Made by a program: the position numbers and the translations under genes. 64,000 nt of DNA from Dioszegia crocea (Eukaryota; Basidiomycota; Tremellomycetes; Tremellales; Bulleribasidiaceae): assembly GCA_001600615.1 (NCBI GenBank), contig BCKK01000001.1, positions 1,093,082 to 1,157,081 of the forward strand, read 5' to 3'. This document shows positions 49,241 to 61,093 of the stretch, piece by piece. The notes under the pieces are model-generated. The model was given only the letters and a program-made list of their open reading frames with translations. It was not told where the DNA came from and did not search any database. Every line of letters begins with the position of its first letter. The stretch's first letter is position 1.

Positions 49241-50691
49241 CGTAGTAGAGCTACTGATGGATGATACGGTGTATGTAGGTGGGATGGAAGGCGATCCTGG
49301 GGGAGATGGGACATGTGTCTTGGCTGATACTTATACGCCACGGTCGTGCACAGATCAAGCCACCGGCCGAACGGCTTGATTTCGGGTGTAATCTGTTGAT
49401 ACTTCGGGATTGTGAGATCGGGTTTATCGTGAGCCGAAATAGCGTAGGGTATGTATGGTCCCCCGGCTCCGATGGCTTCCCGTGATGAAGAAATGGGGAT
49501 GGAATGGAATACGGACGGGATGCCTGTCGTCGGATGTTGATGGCCGACGTCCGGATGGTGAGTTGCAGATGGCCGATGTGTGGAGCGGGCAGCAGAGAGC
49601 CGAATAAGAGAGCCCGAGCGACCGGATCAAAGTCGGAGAAACGGGGAGGGGCAGAGTGGGGTGGCAATATCGTCCTCTCGAGAAGAGAATCGAGGTGCTG
49701 ATGGGAAGGAGGAGCGTGGGGCTATAGACAAGGTATGACGGACCGCTTGGTCACAGGACGGTGGCCGGAGCTGAGACCCAGAAAGGATTGAATGCGCAAG
49801 ACGGAATGTGGAATGTAAAAACCGAGGTCCTCCTTTGATGGTCCGGGATACACACACGCCGAGCGAGTGGGTTCCACAGGCACCGGAGTTGATGGGAATG
49901 ACTGATGGATGGCGAAAATTCACGGAGAGGGCGGTTTGGGACGAACGGCAAACCCGCCGAACGGCGGAGCGGTGATAAGACGATTGATGGAACTCTCTTG
50001 TTCTTGGTACTTTTTCATGTGATGTCAAGGTGGGAATTGAATTTGGGTTAAACCCGAATCATTCCTGTCGCCCGAGACCCGAAGTGAAAACTTGAAATTT
50101 GGCAGTTTCTCCGAAGTGCGGGGCCCCGATATCTGAAACGCTGCGGATCCGACGCCGTGATCACCGCCGAGGCTCGGAGTTTGCGCCGTACGGTCGGTGC
50201 CTCTTGTGGGCTTTGTGGTGTTCTTCGACAACGACGAGCCATGTGAGCAAGCTTCTGAGTGATGGCGAAGTTCGTAACAATCGAAGTTCCACGAAATGCT
50301 CCAGTGAGGTACGTGAGTGTCTAAGGCGCGCCCTCGAGACGAAAGGAGGCATGTATGGCTCGAAATTAGCGGCTGGAACATGACTGAATCCAGCCTTGTA
50401 GTAATGACTTGATAATGCTCAGAGAATGACACAGGTCAAGCCATGTAGATCCACACGCCATTGTGGGCTCTTTCCGCCTGATAACATGCATCATGTGCAA
50501 TCCCCTATACTCAGCGCTAGCGCCAACCCTGGATTGTGAGACCTTTTGAAACGCTCGCACAGACCACCAAACCCTCCGCTGTAGATCTGATAAGGAGGTT
50601 CAACAAAGTGATGCATAGCTAGTGCCGGAGACTAAGATCCAGTAGATACGGCCACAGCCTCGACTGCAGTGCTATCTGACCGAGTCTCGAG

Positions 50692-50719
50692 CTCTCCACC
50701 GCTCGCTCTCCACCGCTCT
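50692..50719 (+). repeat. Perfect 14-bp tandem duplication
   Basis: GCTCTCCACCGCTC occurs twice back to back (50692-50705 and 50706-50719). Confidence 0.8.
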
Positions 50720-51260
50720 TCTCTTCTCTGCGAAGACTTCAGGAACTGACACTATCGGTCATCTCCGATGGATGGAAAGTTTCGTCGGCAGGGGATCTGT
50801 GCGGGCGCGGGTGCCTGTCCCCGCCCACTTCACCACCACACTCACTGTGTCTGACACTGCCCTGATTCGACGTGATGCCCCTCAACGAGCCATCTCCGCT
50901 CTTCACACCGGTGCTGAGCGACACTATCCGTACCTTGACGACGGTGGCGAGGGGTCCAGCAGCCAAGGACACGGTTGTGTGTGAGGATATAAGCTCGGGC
51001 CCTTCACCGCCGCTTTGACCCCCTCCCCCTTGAGAGATACAGTTTCTCGCTAGAATCGTCTGGTCCGTTACAGACCGTTACACTTCGGATCTATAAATCA
51101 ATCTCAAAGGAGGGGCACGGTCCATAAGGCGCAGGCGCGGCAGGGGACACAAGGTATGTCTCCCTCCTCTCACCCTCCCTCCCTCCCTTTCGCCTTGGCT
51201 CCCCGCCCCCCCGATTGTTTTGGCTTGGATTGATTGACCTTGCCGACAGGCTGTGTGTGG

Positions 51261-51267
51261 TATATAA
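51261..51267 (+). promoter_or_regulatory. TATA box of NCS1 permease
   Basis: TATATAA about 120 bp before ATG 51384, followed by a pyrimidine-rich stretch. Confidence 0.5.
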
Positions 51268-51383
51268 CCACAGCTCCCTTACCCGCAGCGGCAGTCGTTC
51301 GATCTTTCTTCGGCTCCCATCCCCTCCCTTTCCCTTCCAACTATCTCTCCGCTCCTTATAATAGTTGGTGGCAATACTCATAA

Positions 51384-53521
51384 ATGACCAGCTTCTTTCC
51401 AAAGACTCCTTCACTCAACGATACCGCCACCAAGATGCGAATGTCACGCCCCGAACCCAAACAATGGATCAAGAAGTCATACTGGCACCTGGAAACTCCT
51501 CCTGCCTCCTACGCAACCCACGAGGGATGGAGTAACGCCGACGTCGACGTTGTGCCCGTTGAGCAGCGGAACTGGCGAGCGTGAGTCTTTGTGTTGTCAA
51601 GAAAGGTACTGCGCTGATCTGAGCCAGAATCAACTATCTCTTCTTGTGGTTGTCAGACGGTGCCAATGTTGGAACTATGCAGCAGGCTGCATCCATCATT
51701 GCCCTCGGTCTAAGCTGGAAGGAAGCCTCTGCAGCCATGTAGGTCACATTCTCTTCACTTAAAATGATCCCACCTGACCCTCAGCGCCATCGGCAACATC
51801 ATCATCGCCGGAGCCATCACCCTCAACGGTACCATTGGTTCTCGTCACCATATACCTTTCTCCATCGCCTCCAGGGCCAGCATGGGCTTCTACTTCTCCT
51901 ACTTTGCCGTCGTCTCTCGAATGGTCTTGGGTCTGATCTACTTTGGGTGAGTGGTCCACCTCGAGGTGTGAAGATGTGCGATACTAATGACTCAGTATCA
52001 ATACCTATATCGGCGCATCGTGTATGCTCATCATGCTTGAAGCTATCTGGCCGTCGCTTGCTACACTGCCCAACACCATCCCCACCAACGTCGGTGTGAC
52101 CAGCAAACGTATGATTGCATACTTTGTCTTCTGGACTCGTAAGTCTACCTTCCATCACAAATCACTATCTGAATCCCTGACCCCGTTTCATGAGTGTACA
52201 AGCTGACTCTCAGTACAACTTCCTTTGGTCCTGATCCACCCCCGCAAGATGAGATGGCTCTTCTTCGTCAAGTCTATTGCCGCCATTATCGCTGCCTTCG
52301 CTCTACTGGGCTGGGCCGTCAAGACTGCAGGTGGTGCTGGCCCCATCTTCAGCCGACCACCCACCACATCGGGCTCGAGTCTCTCCTGGGCATGGGTCAG
52401 CGGTCTCAACGTCGCTATCGCCGGCAAGACCACTTTGGCCATCAACATGGTAAGCATCTTCATACACGCCCTCGACGAGACCATAGCTGACACCCCAGCC
52501 TGATCTCACCCGATACGGCCGAACTACCTCAGTCGCCTACTGGCAGATGCTCTTCGTCCCCCTCGTCTACTTCACCTTCTCCTTCATCGGTATCGTCGTC
52601 GCCTCGGCCGGTCAGGCAATCTACGGCACTCTCTACTGGGACCCTACGCAGATCATCTCACTCTGGGACAGCCGCGCCGCCAAATTCTTCTGTGCCTTCG
52701 CCTTCGGCCTCGCCACTCTCGGTACCAACATCTCCACCAACTCCATCGCGTCTTCGAACGACTTTGCCTTCCTCTGGCCCAAGTATATCAACATCCAGCG
52801 CGGCGCTTTCCTTACTGCCTTCCTGGGCGGTTGGGCTACTTGCCCGTGGCAGATCCAAGCCAGCGCTCAGAGCTTGACTACATTCTTGAGCGGCTACGTT
52901 ATTGTCCTCGCCCCTCTCGTCTCTATCATGGTGAGCTGCGCTATCCCTCCACAAAGCGGAGTCAAGCTGACATACAGATCACCGACTATTGGCTTCTCCG
53001 TAAGACCCACCTCCACGTTCCCATGCTCTACCAGAACGAGGGTATCTACCGATACATTGGCGGTGTCAACTGGCGAGCCGCCCTCACTCTCCTCATCGTC
53101 GTTCCAATCAACCTTCCCGGTCTTATCGCTGCCATCAATAAGAGCATCGACATTGGGAACTACGCATACTTCTGTAGGTTTCCTTCTGCTTCACCTCCTC
53201 TTAGCCCTTTACATCTACTTCAACGTCCTGTTCCTCACTCCAAGAATCACAGCTGAGAATCTAGACCGTGCATCTTGGCTCACATCATTCTTCATCTCCG
53301 CCACCATCTACTACACCCTATCCAAGATCTTCCCTCCCACATCGACCTACGTCGACTGGACCGTCGAATCGCTCGACGAGAGCGAGATCGACCCAAGTCT
53401 CGTGCACGCCCCCGAGCTCGGCCGGAACCAGTGGGAGACACCCGCCGAGAAGAAGCGGACCAGCGGTGGATCGGGCGATAAGAGTCCCACAGGGTCGTTC
53501 AATGAGAAGGCGCATGTCTGA
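51384..53521 (+). CDS. NCS1-family nucleobase/allantoin permease
   Basis: Proton-coupled transporter of the NCS1 (Fur/Dal4-like) family for uracil, allantoin, uridine or related compounds. The N-terminal consensus is present as EQRNWRAINYLFLWLSDGAN, followed by MQQAASIIALGLSWKEA. Family motifs in the core include GSRHHIPFSIASRASMGFYF, LVLIHPRKMRWLFFVKS, NMPDLTRYGRTT, SIASSNDFAFLWPKYINIQR, GGWATCPWQIQASA, ITDYWLLRKTHLHVPMLYQN and GGVNWRAALTLLIVVP. About 12 hydrophobic segments. The final intron joins GNYAYFYRASWLTSFFIS. The C-tail is polar and ends EKAHV. Eight short introns. Start 51384 is the first ATG; two in-frame ATGs follow 17-19 codons later. Substrate not resolved. GATA motifs upstream would suit nitrogen control. 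Confidence 0.92.
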
Positions 53522-54079
53522 TCTTTCTATCAATACTTCTTCTGTCTACACCCCTCTTCTCTCACATTTGCATCATACCAATCACAAGCCCCGGCATACC
53601 TCTTCTCATCATCCCATCTTCTCCCACTCCACCTTCTGATCTTTGTTCTTTTCTTTACCTCTCTTTCTGGGCTCTGGTGGCTCAATTGGAGTAGTACTGG
53701 CGGACTCTCTTCCAGGAGGTCGCATTTTGCATACCTAGACTATCTACTTTACCTTTATCTAGTCTGGCTATCTTGTTGTCTATTCTCTCTTCAGGTCATT
53801 TTGCAACGCAGTTGGGTTCTCATCTCTTTCGGGCTTAAGCATAATGGCATGTCTACGCTATATGTGCATGTGTATGTATCTCTGTGTAGCTAACTTACAC
53901 ATTCTGCGATGGGAAGAGGTTTCACATAGACACGCCAATATCTACTACGCAAGCCCCCGCTCTGGTGCTTTGTCATGCTCGAATCGGTAGTCTCTGCCCC
54001 CTTATTGTGGATCCTACTTTGATCAGCGTCATAAACGGTGGAGATTGCCGTCCGAGTCACGGAGAGTGAATTCAACTTA
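53522..54079. other. Convergent 3' spacer, NCS1 permease / member C
   Basis: About 560 bp, pyrimidine-rich near the permease end; nothing else recognised. Confidence 0.3.
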
Positions 54080-55251
54080 CTAAAATCCACCTGCGCCCAT
54101 GCCACACGCTGGACAGTCAGGCATCTCCGCAGCAGCCCGCCCCTCGATCACAATGTCACCAAGGTATGAATGACGATGCCATTGGGACAACTTGCTCTGA
54201 ATGCTTTCCGTAACCAGTCGGATCAACTCTTCGCGCCCGCACTCGCTCTGCTCCGCATAGTCGGCTTGATGGTCCGATGGTGGACCTGCGAGACAGAAGA
54301 CGATTCGGGATTTGCGGACGGAGTCTATCCACGCTTTATTGGTTGAAATATCGAGGTAGCCCCACAGTTCATGGATGTGATCAGCGAGCCACTCGGACAA
54401 GATAGCGGCCGAGGGGTACGTTGCGCCGCCTTTCGATGGATAGTCTGGGTTGGGATGGATGGATAAGTATGTCGTGCCGCCGGAGATCAGAAAGACTTCG
54501 TCCCAGCGCGCGCACGCGCGTGTATGGTTGTAGACGTCTATCGGTCCCGAGTCGATCGGGACCGTGCCAGTCGTGTGGTGAGGAAAATTGAATGGCACCA
54601 CAGTCGCCAGTTGGTGACACCATGCCCGAGGCCGGCTTCGCTGCAGCAGGTCCATTGTGCCGTCTGACCACCGGCCCTTGTTCCACGATTGGCCACCAGC
54701 CTGACTCGGGCAAAATTGTCTGATATCACCGATTCGGATGGTGTCCAACCCCAACAGGAGGCTGGCTGGGAGGGACTTGAGATGGGTGGCCGCGCCGTCG
54801 ATTTGTAGGTAGAGCAGCGTTGACTGAGCGTCCATCGAGATGTCAACCTGCTTCATTTCGGCTTTGCTCAACAGCATCAGGTCGGCAATGGGCATTGGCA
54901 GGCCTATGCCTGGAAGGGCGATGGACAGGTGCCGGAGGTACCGAAGGGCAGCAAGCTTGCTGTGACCTGCTTGGAGCAATTCGCGAGGGGAGAGGGATTG
55001 GTAATCGTCCGGAACATCGGTGGTCGCGTGAAGGAAGAATGAGTCGAGCCCGGAAGTGATGTGGGGGGAATGATAAAGGGCGGGAATGGCCGCGAGGTAG
55101 AAGTCCTAAATGGTCAGCATCGCAAATTTGCCTCAAGCTGACCGGAAGAGCAACATACAGAGCAGACCCGCAGAAGGCTTGGTTGACGATGAGGACCCGT
55201 AACCCCGAATTCGATGATGCTGATGACGGCGGGGAGAGGTAATTTGTCCAT
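54080..55251 (-). CDS. F-box-like/CxxC family protein, member C
   Basis: Intact family member, about 370 aa, function unknown. Exon 1 is MDKLPLPAVISIIEFGVTG to LLRVCS. The intron is at the family-conserved place, with a CTGAC branch just before TTTAG. Exon 2 begins DFYLAAIPALYHSPH, then SFFLHATTDVPDDYQSLSP, AGHSKLAALRYLRHLSIALP, SLLLGLDTIRIGDI, SRPRAWCHQLATVVPFNF, SGGTTYLSIHPNPDY, RKSRIVFCLAG, and ends AAEMPDCPACGMGAGGF. It lies head-to-tail with member D (379 bp apart) on the same strand, which suggests a tandem duplication. Confidence 0.78.
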
Positions 55252-55629
55252 AGCGAGACGCGAGGTGAAGATGGGGTTGACTTCGAGAAAGTTATCGAAT
55301 TACTGCAATCGGTCTCTCGGTTGAAGGTCGATGATAATTAGCGCCTCGGTAGAAGCAGTACTGAAGGTCTGGTGAATGTACAACACGAGCGACGTGGTGC
55401 ATCGATGTGCATCCTCCACCCAACCTTATCTCGGGCCGGCTGTGAGCTTATTTACGCTCGGACCCCTTCATATCCGTCCCGCTTCGAAAGGTCTACATCC
55501 TCGAACCTGCTAGGCGCTCTTCCAGGGACAGAGGGACATTACTAGGTGAGAAGCTGTCCATCTATCAGCTTGAAATCCCTCATTGATATCAAGCTCGAGG
55601 TAGTGTCGCAAGTTGGAGCTATGAACTCA
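55252..55629. promoter_or_regulatory. Member C promoter and member D 3' end
   Basis: About 380 bp; no convincing motif. Confidence 0.3.
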
Positions 55630-56730
55630 CTAGGCATCGTTCACACCTAACCCACAAGCTGGACAGACTGGCATTTCCGCTGCGCTCTTCACCTCAATCG
55701 TAACATTCCGCAGATCCTCCTGATCCTGTTCGGCAATGGCAATAGCGCTTTCGGCGACTTTCTGCATCGCCTGCAGCTCTTCCGCAGGATCCAATGATTC
55801 ATCTCCTGATGTCGAAGCAGCAAACGCAATGATGATACGAGATCGGCGTATGAGCTTCTTCCGATTATCGCCTCTCGGCAGGAACTTGCTTTCGACAATC
55901 TCGAAGGCAGACGCGATGGCGCCGCCAAGCCATTTCGCCAGGCCCTCCGAGCCGTACTCAACATCCTCTGGGTCGGGATGCGGGTGGGTGTGGACATTGA
56001 CGTAGGAAGTGTGACCCGGGAACAAATTGATGTCGGTGTATGGGTAGACGTGATTGTAGAGTGTAGGCGGGGTGTGGTACTCCCATAATTCGGGGTCGTG
56101 CCGGGGGAAATCGATCGGAGTGGCTGTCGAGACATGCTGACACCACACCTTGGGCGTCCCGCGCGCCATCAATCCCTCTGCGGCATCTGCGCCCACCAGA
56201 TTCACCGCCAGTCCCTCTTTCCCTAGCGGGTTCCTCTTCACATCGCCAAGCTGCAAAGTCTGCAAGTCCGGCATGATATTGAATGGGAGTTTGAAGAATG
56301 TCTTCAAGGCGCTGTCGATTTCTTTGGAGGACGCACCGGTCAAGCTGCTGAGGAACTCAGCGCGATCTATCTCCACACCGGTGAAGGAGATGTAGAGGTG
56401 ACGAATGTAGCGACAAGCAGCGATCTTTGTATGTCCCGCTGCTACCAATTTGCGGATTGACCATTTCTGGTGATCTTTCGGCGCCGGGAGGGATGTATGA
56501 GAGAATAAGGATTGGAGCTTGCGAGCAGTGTTGACTTGAGGGGAATGATAGAGGATGGAAATGGCAGCGATGTAGAAGTCCTGCACCGTCAGTACTAGAA
56601 ATAAGTATCTTCAGGCCACGAACGAAGGCGACTCACTTAGCAGACGGGAAGGAGATTCAGCTGTGGCTGGAGGTCCCGAAACGCCTTGCTGGACGATATT
56701 GGTGATGACATGTGAAGGTAATTTGTCCAT
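55630..56730 (-). CDS. F-box-like/CxxC family protein, member D
   Basis: Fourth family member, function unknown. The body is intact: DFYIAAISILYHSPQ, AGHTKIAACRYIRHLYISF, NIMPDLQTLQLGDVK, GTPKVWCQHVSTATPIDF, PGHTSYVNVHTHPH, RRSRIIIAFAAS, and the end SAAEMPVCPACGLGVNDA. Exon 1 starts MDKLPSHVITNIVQQGVSGP at 56730. Using the acceptor that matches the paralogs (GTGCAG) does not join in frame. Using the AG 14 bases earlier (TTTCTAG) does, adding ILTVQ before DFYIAA. The expected LLRVCS end of exon 1 appears only in a shifted frame, as LLPVC then TAA. So this is a functional gene with a shifted splice site, or a copy with a new lesion. Confidence 0.7.
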
Positions 56731-57161
56731 ATTTTATGTTCTTTACTAGAGGTTCAGCGATTTCCAGGTCTCCAAGGAGGAGTAGGCCCCTACTGACCTG
56801 TTCGAGGCGAAGGAATCAGCGAAAATGTATCACAGCTAAAATGTCAGCGTTCCTTGTCTGACGTCTGCGCGTCGCGTAATCGTGCCTGAATCCATCCTCG
56901 TATTCCTTATACAGCAGCCCCTGTGGCGGCCTGGTCTCATGGAAGCGTGATTGCATCAGTTGCTAAGATACTTAGAGCTAGACATGAACGGAGAAGAGCT
57001 GCAGAACAGGATACCAGCATATATATCGCTAGAATCTAAATGTCCATTCTCGGTCAATTCTCTCTACGCCGATTCCTCTCCTTCCTCTTCGCCACCTCGT
57101 CCCGTATATACATTACTCGTCCATCGTCGTAAAATCACACGCACTTCCCCTCTACACCGCC
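56731..57161. promoter_or_regulatory. Member D promoter and GMC oxidoreductase 3' end
   Basis: About 430 bp; nothing distinctive. Confidence 0.3.
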
Positions 57162-60100
57162 TCATCGGACATTCACGGGCAAATATCGTTGCTCTTGTGG
57201 CCGGACGGTCCAGCTGGGCTGACCATATCGCTCGTCGCCTGTCCCAGGCAGGAAATCTGCTGCTCGTGTGTCTGCTCGACCGTCATTGTAGTCTCTAAGT
57301 GAATGTCAGCTTAGTCTCGGAATTCTCTCCGCCAATTATAACTTACCTGTAAGGAGGGTCTGCAGCTGCTGAAAGTCCATAGCCGCTCTCGTTCCTCATT
57401 GGTGCACGAGACGCCATGTCCGTCGTCTCCATCGACGCAATCGATGGCGATGAGGACATTTTGCGGTCGGCATATGGTGCAACAGGAGCGGCCATGAGGT
57501 CATTCATAGCGTATCCAGCTGTGATTATCAGCACATGTCTACTCCGACGCCTGTCCAGAAAACGGTTAGACTCACATGCTCCCCGACTCTGACCTCCTGT
57601 CTGCATGTACGCACCCTTCTCGCCAACCTGCGCGTTCTGCCTCTTCTTGCGGATACAGCAGAAAGCAATCAACGCCGCCAGGATAGCCAAAGCGCCCACT
57701 CCCGCTCCTACTCCGATACCAATCATCGCCGTTGTGCTCAATCCCGCACTCGACCGATTACCTCCAGCCGCGGCAGCCGACGCGGACGGCTGAGCACCAG
57801 TGACGGCAGCATCTGTCGCTACACCCGGAGTCGCAACACCGCTTCCAGTTGACGATGTCGATCCCTGCTGCAGCCAGTACTTCTGCTTAATGATGTCCGC
57901 GCCCTTCTCCGCGATACCGTAGACCGAGGCCATAGTGTGTGCAGTGACGTGCAGAGGCATGATGGATGCGTCGATGACTCGAAGGTTGGCAGAGCCGTAC
58001 ACTATGAGGTTGGTGTCCACCACCCCTCCATCGGCTTTTGGCAACATGGAGCATGTTCCGATGGGGTGGTACTCGGTCGTACTGACCCGTCGCGAGTAGT
58101 TGTAGAGCCCATCGCCGGTGACTGCAGCGCCTGGGGTGGTCTCGGTAACAAAGTAAGTAGAGAGGGGAGCGGCGGCGGCGAGTCTTCGTGCAAAGTCAAG
58201 ACCGTACGCCATGATGTCCGTGTCGAAGCCGACACCAAAGTAGTGTGGGTCGATAGACGGCGCTTGGAAAGGGTCGGTCGAGTTGATCATGATTGTGCCT
58301 CGAGTCCAAGGGTGCTGGAGGGCAATCTGGATACCGAGTGTGTTGTCGGCGTTACCCAACATGTGAAGGAGGACCTCGAGTTGACCGATCCGGTTGGTGA
58401 GCCAGCCGTGCATGATGTTGTATTGCTTTGTCAAGCCGGATGCGACCGAAGTAGGGAGCGACAGCCAGCCGGTGACGAGAGTGACAGTCTCAGCGAGCTG
58501 AGATTGGATGTCGGCAGCGTAGGTAGCGGCGGCAGAAGCGGAACCTCGGATATCCGCGAGGTTGGCATCTGATCAAATTAGCTCGAGTACCGGACCATGA
58601 ATTGCTAAACACTTACAGCCCATCGCGTTGTTGATGTAGGTAAGCTTTCCGGTACCGTTTGCTTTCCACTGGGTCAAGGCAGCAGCTTGGATGTCCGCGT
58701 TGTACATTTCTCTCCAGGTGACTGTCCCGGGGGGCACGGTCCAGTACATAGCGACCGAAACGTGGTCTTGGAGATTGTGACCAACGGGGAGATCCAAGTT
58801 TTGCTTGATGCCGTATCGAGTAAGGAGCTCGGCGGGTCCGACACCGGACAACTGGAGAAGCTGGGCAGATCCGATCGTACCGCCGCTGCGATAGTCAGCA
58901 TTGACGTGAAATAAATTGTCTCAGGCAAACTCACGCAAGGATCACCTCCTTGTTGGCCTGGACGGAGTAACTCTGTCCTCCCCTAGCGCCCTGGAATCTG
59001 ACACCAGAAGCGATCACATTGCCCGAAGCGTCCGTCGAGCCGTTAAAGACGACCTGGGTTACTTGCTGGTTGGTGAGGATGACCAGATTTTGTCGGGCCG
59101 CATTGGGGACGATGTAGCCAGCCTTGGCATCGGATCGGGTACCGTTGGCCGGGTTAATGATGGATGGGTTGATAGTCACACCGTCTGCATATCAGCAATC
59201 TAATTCTTGTGCGATGTTTGCTTGGAATCCACTCACGAGTGTCACCAGCAAGCATGTCCTTGGATTGGAATCCGAGGTTGATCCATGTTCTGTCACAAGT
59301 AAGCTTGGAGACATTTACCACCGAGTCAATGAGCGAACTTACGGGATCCAGTTGGCGACGATGGGGTAGATGAAGTTGGTAATTGATATTTGGATTGGTC
59401 CAGACTTGCCACCGGCGTTGGGGTCCACGACATTTCCGAATGTTTGACGAACAGCAGCGGAAGGAGCGGTGTACGTCTCGCACTGAAAAATCAGCAAGTG
59501 AATTCGGCGTCGAGAATACGATTGATGCTCACTTTTTTCATGTATTTGCTCATTTCGTTCCAGTTCCAAGTTTGAGGGGCATTGGGGTTGAGTTCTGCAA
59601 TATTAGTATGCGAATGCTGATGCCAAATATGAAGACTTACGAGCCCAAGCATCGTACTCCATCTGATCACCCTTGCACCAGTACAGACCGTTGACAGCTC
59701 CACTGCCACCGAGACCTTTGCCTCGGGGCCATTTCTTGACGAGGTCGTTGGCATCAATCTGCGGTACCGTCGAATATCCCCAATCGAAGGAAGTATCACC
59801 CAGTCCACGCAGATACGAGTAACCTATTTCGTCAGTCTCCCGGCCTCTGTTCAATTTTGAAGTGACCAAGTGCAAGAATAGCTGTGCACACCTGGGCGGC
59901 CCGAAGCAAAATGATAGACTTACCTGGAATATCTATCCGTTCTTGGAATTCCGACCCATCCGCACCCGCCTCAATGACCAGCACAGTGACGTTGCTCCAC
60001 TCGCTCAATCTCGCGCCGAGTGCCAGACCCGCACAGCCTCCGCCGGCAATGACAAAGTCAAAGGACCGGCCATTTACGCGGGTGACATCTGAGGTGACTT

Positions 60101-60215
60101 CCCGCTTGAGAGCCTCTTTGTAGGGGTTTTCAGCATTGTGGCTGCCTTCTGGGTTGGGGTGGGCGAAGGATAGGGGAAGGGCGAGGAGGAGAGCGGGTAA
60201 AAAGGAGGCCAACAT
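57162..60215 (-). CDS. GMC oxidoreductase with signal peptide and C-terminal transmembrane anchor
   Basis: FAD-dependent alcohol/sugar oxidase or dehydrogenase of the glucose-methanol-choline family. A signal peptide (MLASFLPALLLALPLSFAHP) is followed by the ADP-binding motif DFVIAGGGCAGLALGARLSE, then KWPRGKGLGGSGAVNG, GGTIGSAQLLQLSGVGPAE, and NLQDHVSVAMYWTV. The active-site histidines lie in TEYHPIGTCSM and VTAHTMASVYGIAEKGAD. After the enzyme domain come a Ser/Ala/Thr-rich stalk, one membrane span (MIGIGVGAGVGALAILAALI), CCIRKKRQ, and a cytoplasmic tail. The last exon (from a canonical donor after DPPYR) adds about 48 residues ending YLPVNVR. So the catalytic domain should face outside or the secretory lumen. 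About ten short introns. Substrate unknown. Confidence 0.9.
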
Positions 60216-61093
60216 GATGATTGGCCGACGCCTGGTTGATCAGTCAAAGTAGTAGAGGGGCTGGAACAGATATGGGCAGCCTTTTCACGGATGAAATGCA
60301 CTCACTATCGATGACGAATTCTGGCTGAAATATGTCGGGACGGGGTGTGAATAGGAGTCGGATGATAGAGCACCGCTCTTTATCAAATCGCAATGTTGAA
60401 AGGAGCAAGAAGAATTGACGACTTGTCCGACGCGCTCCGAGCTGAGCCGAATTTCGAAAGGGTCTTGCCAGCAAGTTTTGCTATCTGCAGGACAGATATC
60501 TCGAACGTATCAAGATGTTCGAGTGGCAAACTGACTTAACGAGTGCTATCGAGGATAAGAGAGGCGATGAGACGATCGTGGATGTAAGGCAAGTAAGGTT
60601 CAAGGAAATTGAGGGTGACCAGGGGTGACCGCGCCAAGCCCCCTCTTTTTGTCACCAAAAAGGCGCGTCTGGCCGAGACGTTTCAGGACCTCAGGGTCAC
60701 ACATGCCGTAATCGCCACCCTGGGATCTGAAACGGTTCTTAGAGGGTCACACATCGCTCTGAGCCTCTTGCATGCATGTGTCGGTGCGTATCTAGTACCA
60801 GTCGTAGGCGCCTGGGTATCCCTGCGATGCAGTGTAAGATGTGGGAAGGCCGAATCGTAAGTGCCAAGTTGACAGGTCACGAAGTCTGCCGCGCCAAATA
60901 GGATCCGATCCAACGATGACGAAACATGACCCCGCATGTTTCAGGTTTTCAGCGCTATCCAAGAGAAGCTGTGCGGCATTTGGCTTGTAATGCCGAGTGC
61001 CGCTGTCTCCCGCCTGGTTAGATGCATTTATTCATTCCCAAGATATCAAGTCTATTCAGTTCTTCTTCTGTCTTCTTCGCCGCCGCATCATGA
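60216..61093. promoter_or_regulatory. GMC promoter region with repeated GGGTSAC elements
   Basis: About 880 bp. GGGTGACC occurs at 60613-60620 and 60623-60630, and the 12-mer AGGGTCACACAT at 60693-60704 and 60743-60754. All lie 400-540 bp upstream of the GMC start. Confidence 0.45.

Larger units (their letters stand above)
49241..51383. promoter_or_regulatory. 2.1-kb gene-free divergent region before the NCS1 permease
   Basis: The longest gap in the window. Seen: GATAAG motifs at 49974-49979 and 50589-50594 and GATAA near 50411 (GATA-factor type), a perfect 14-bp tandem duplication at 50692-50719, and TATATAA at 51261-51267. Open frames such as 49627-50028 show no domain or conserved motif. 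Confidence 0.45.

Noticed and set aside
49627..50028. 134-codon minus-strand open frame in the large gap
   Set aside because: No recognisable motif and no splice-site support; treated as chance.
57937..58572. 211-codon plus-strand frame opposite the GMC gene
   Set aside because: Antisense shadow of well-supported GMC coding sequence.
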